DNA of 5,289 nt, taken from positions 1 through 5,289 of the forward strand of contig JAITBV010000306.1 in the NCBI GenBank assembly GCA_031283395.1, read 5' to 3'. Positions 5,141 to 5,289 of the stretch are shown piece by piece (positions within the stretch are counted from its first letter, which is position 1; each line of letters begins with the position of its first letter). A program made the translations under genes and the position numbers. The notes beneath the pieces are model-generated. The model did not search any database. It worked only from the letters and a program-made list of their open reading frames with translations, and was not told where the DNA came from. Origin of the DNA: Candidatus Adiutrix sp. GTDB lineage: Bacteria > Desulfobacterota > Desulfarculia > Adiutricales > Adiutricaceae.

Positions 5141-5289
5141 CTATTTTTTGGCCTGGTAGCGGGCTCTGGCCTCGGGCAGGAATTTTTCAATATTGGCCAC
5201 CCGGGTCGTATCCGAGGGGTGGGTGGAGAGGAATTCCGCGGGGGCGCCCCCCTCCTTTTTTTCGCTCATGCAACGCCAGAAGGCCACGG
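5141..5289 (-). CDS. M48-family zinc metalloprotease, C-terminal end only
   Basis: Only the last 48 codons and the TAG (5143-5141) are in the window; the gene continues beyond base 5289. The visible peptide contains FWRCMSEKK, then EFLSTHPSDTTRVANIEKFL near the C-terminus, ending RYQAKK. The STHPS-x-x-x-R block followed by a leucine-bearing helix is the usual C-terminal signature of peptidase family M48 (LoiP/BepA-like periplasmic or membrane proteases). The zinc-binding HExxH motif and the third ligand lie outside the window, so activity cannot be judged. A strong hairpin follows the stop. The call rests on a short but distinctive motif. Confidence 0.8.
   Translation of the reverse strand, partial: VAFWRCMSEKKEGGAPAEFLSTHPSDTTRVANIEKFLPEARARYQAKK

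Noticed and set aside
5059..5190. N-terminal extension of the toxin to a start at 5190
   Set aside because: It would run through the promoter and the GC-rich terminator and overlap the M48 coding end in another frame; the family N-terminus is at 5058.

Overview
The window is a GC-rich bacterial chromosome segment. It carries a lipobox-bearing outer-membrane protein, so the organism is Gram-negative. The protein types (Gate-domain membrane protein, dCache-HAMP-GGDEF cyclase, orphan TolC lipoprotein, M48 protease) and the very GC-rich, GGCC-heavy codon use would fit a Desulfobacterota/deltaproteobacterial genome. That placement is an impression, not a demonstration.

Layout, left to right. Bases 1-846 (+) are the 3' part of a multi-pass membrane protein of the nucleoside-recognition/Gate type. 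An AT-rich gap of about 80 bases holds a perfect extended -10 promoter. Bases 928-2637 (+) encode a membrane-anchored dCache-HAMP-GGDEF diguanylate cyclase with an SGEEF active-site variant and an intact I-site. Bases 2639-4069 (-) encode a TolC-family outer-membrane lipoprotein; it meets the cyclase gene tail to tail with one base between the stop codons. Bases 4070-4430 contain no gene. They hold the tolC-like promoter and structured leader, a perfect 16-bp palindrome at the ribosome binding site, and an inverted pair of REP-like hairpin repeats. Bases 4431-5058 (-) are a type II toxin-antitoxin operon of the HI1419/HI1420 kind, toxin first, overlapping by 20 bases. A GC-rich hairpin terminator at 5105-5132 separates it from the C-terminal end of an M48 metalloprotease gene (5141-5289, -).

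The genes do not form one pathway. Each of the cyclase, the TolC protein and the toxin-antitoxin pair has its own recognisable promoter. Sampled lines of the antitoxin gene are about 45% GC, against about 63-75% in sampled lines of its neighbours. This suggests the module arrived by transfer and sits as a cassette between the protease terminator and the repeat-bearing intergenic region. I see no clearly new multi-gene system. The most unusual items are the covarying REP-like pair, the possibly leaderless toxin transcript with an inverted repeat inside its promoter, and the palindrome over the tolC-like ribosome binding site.
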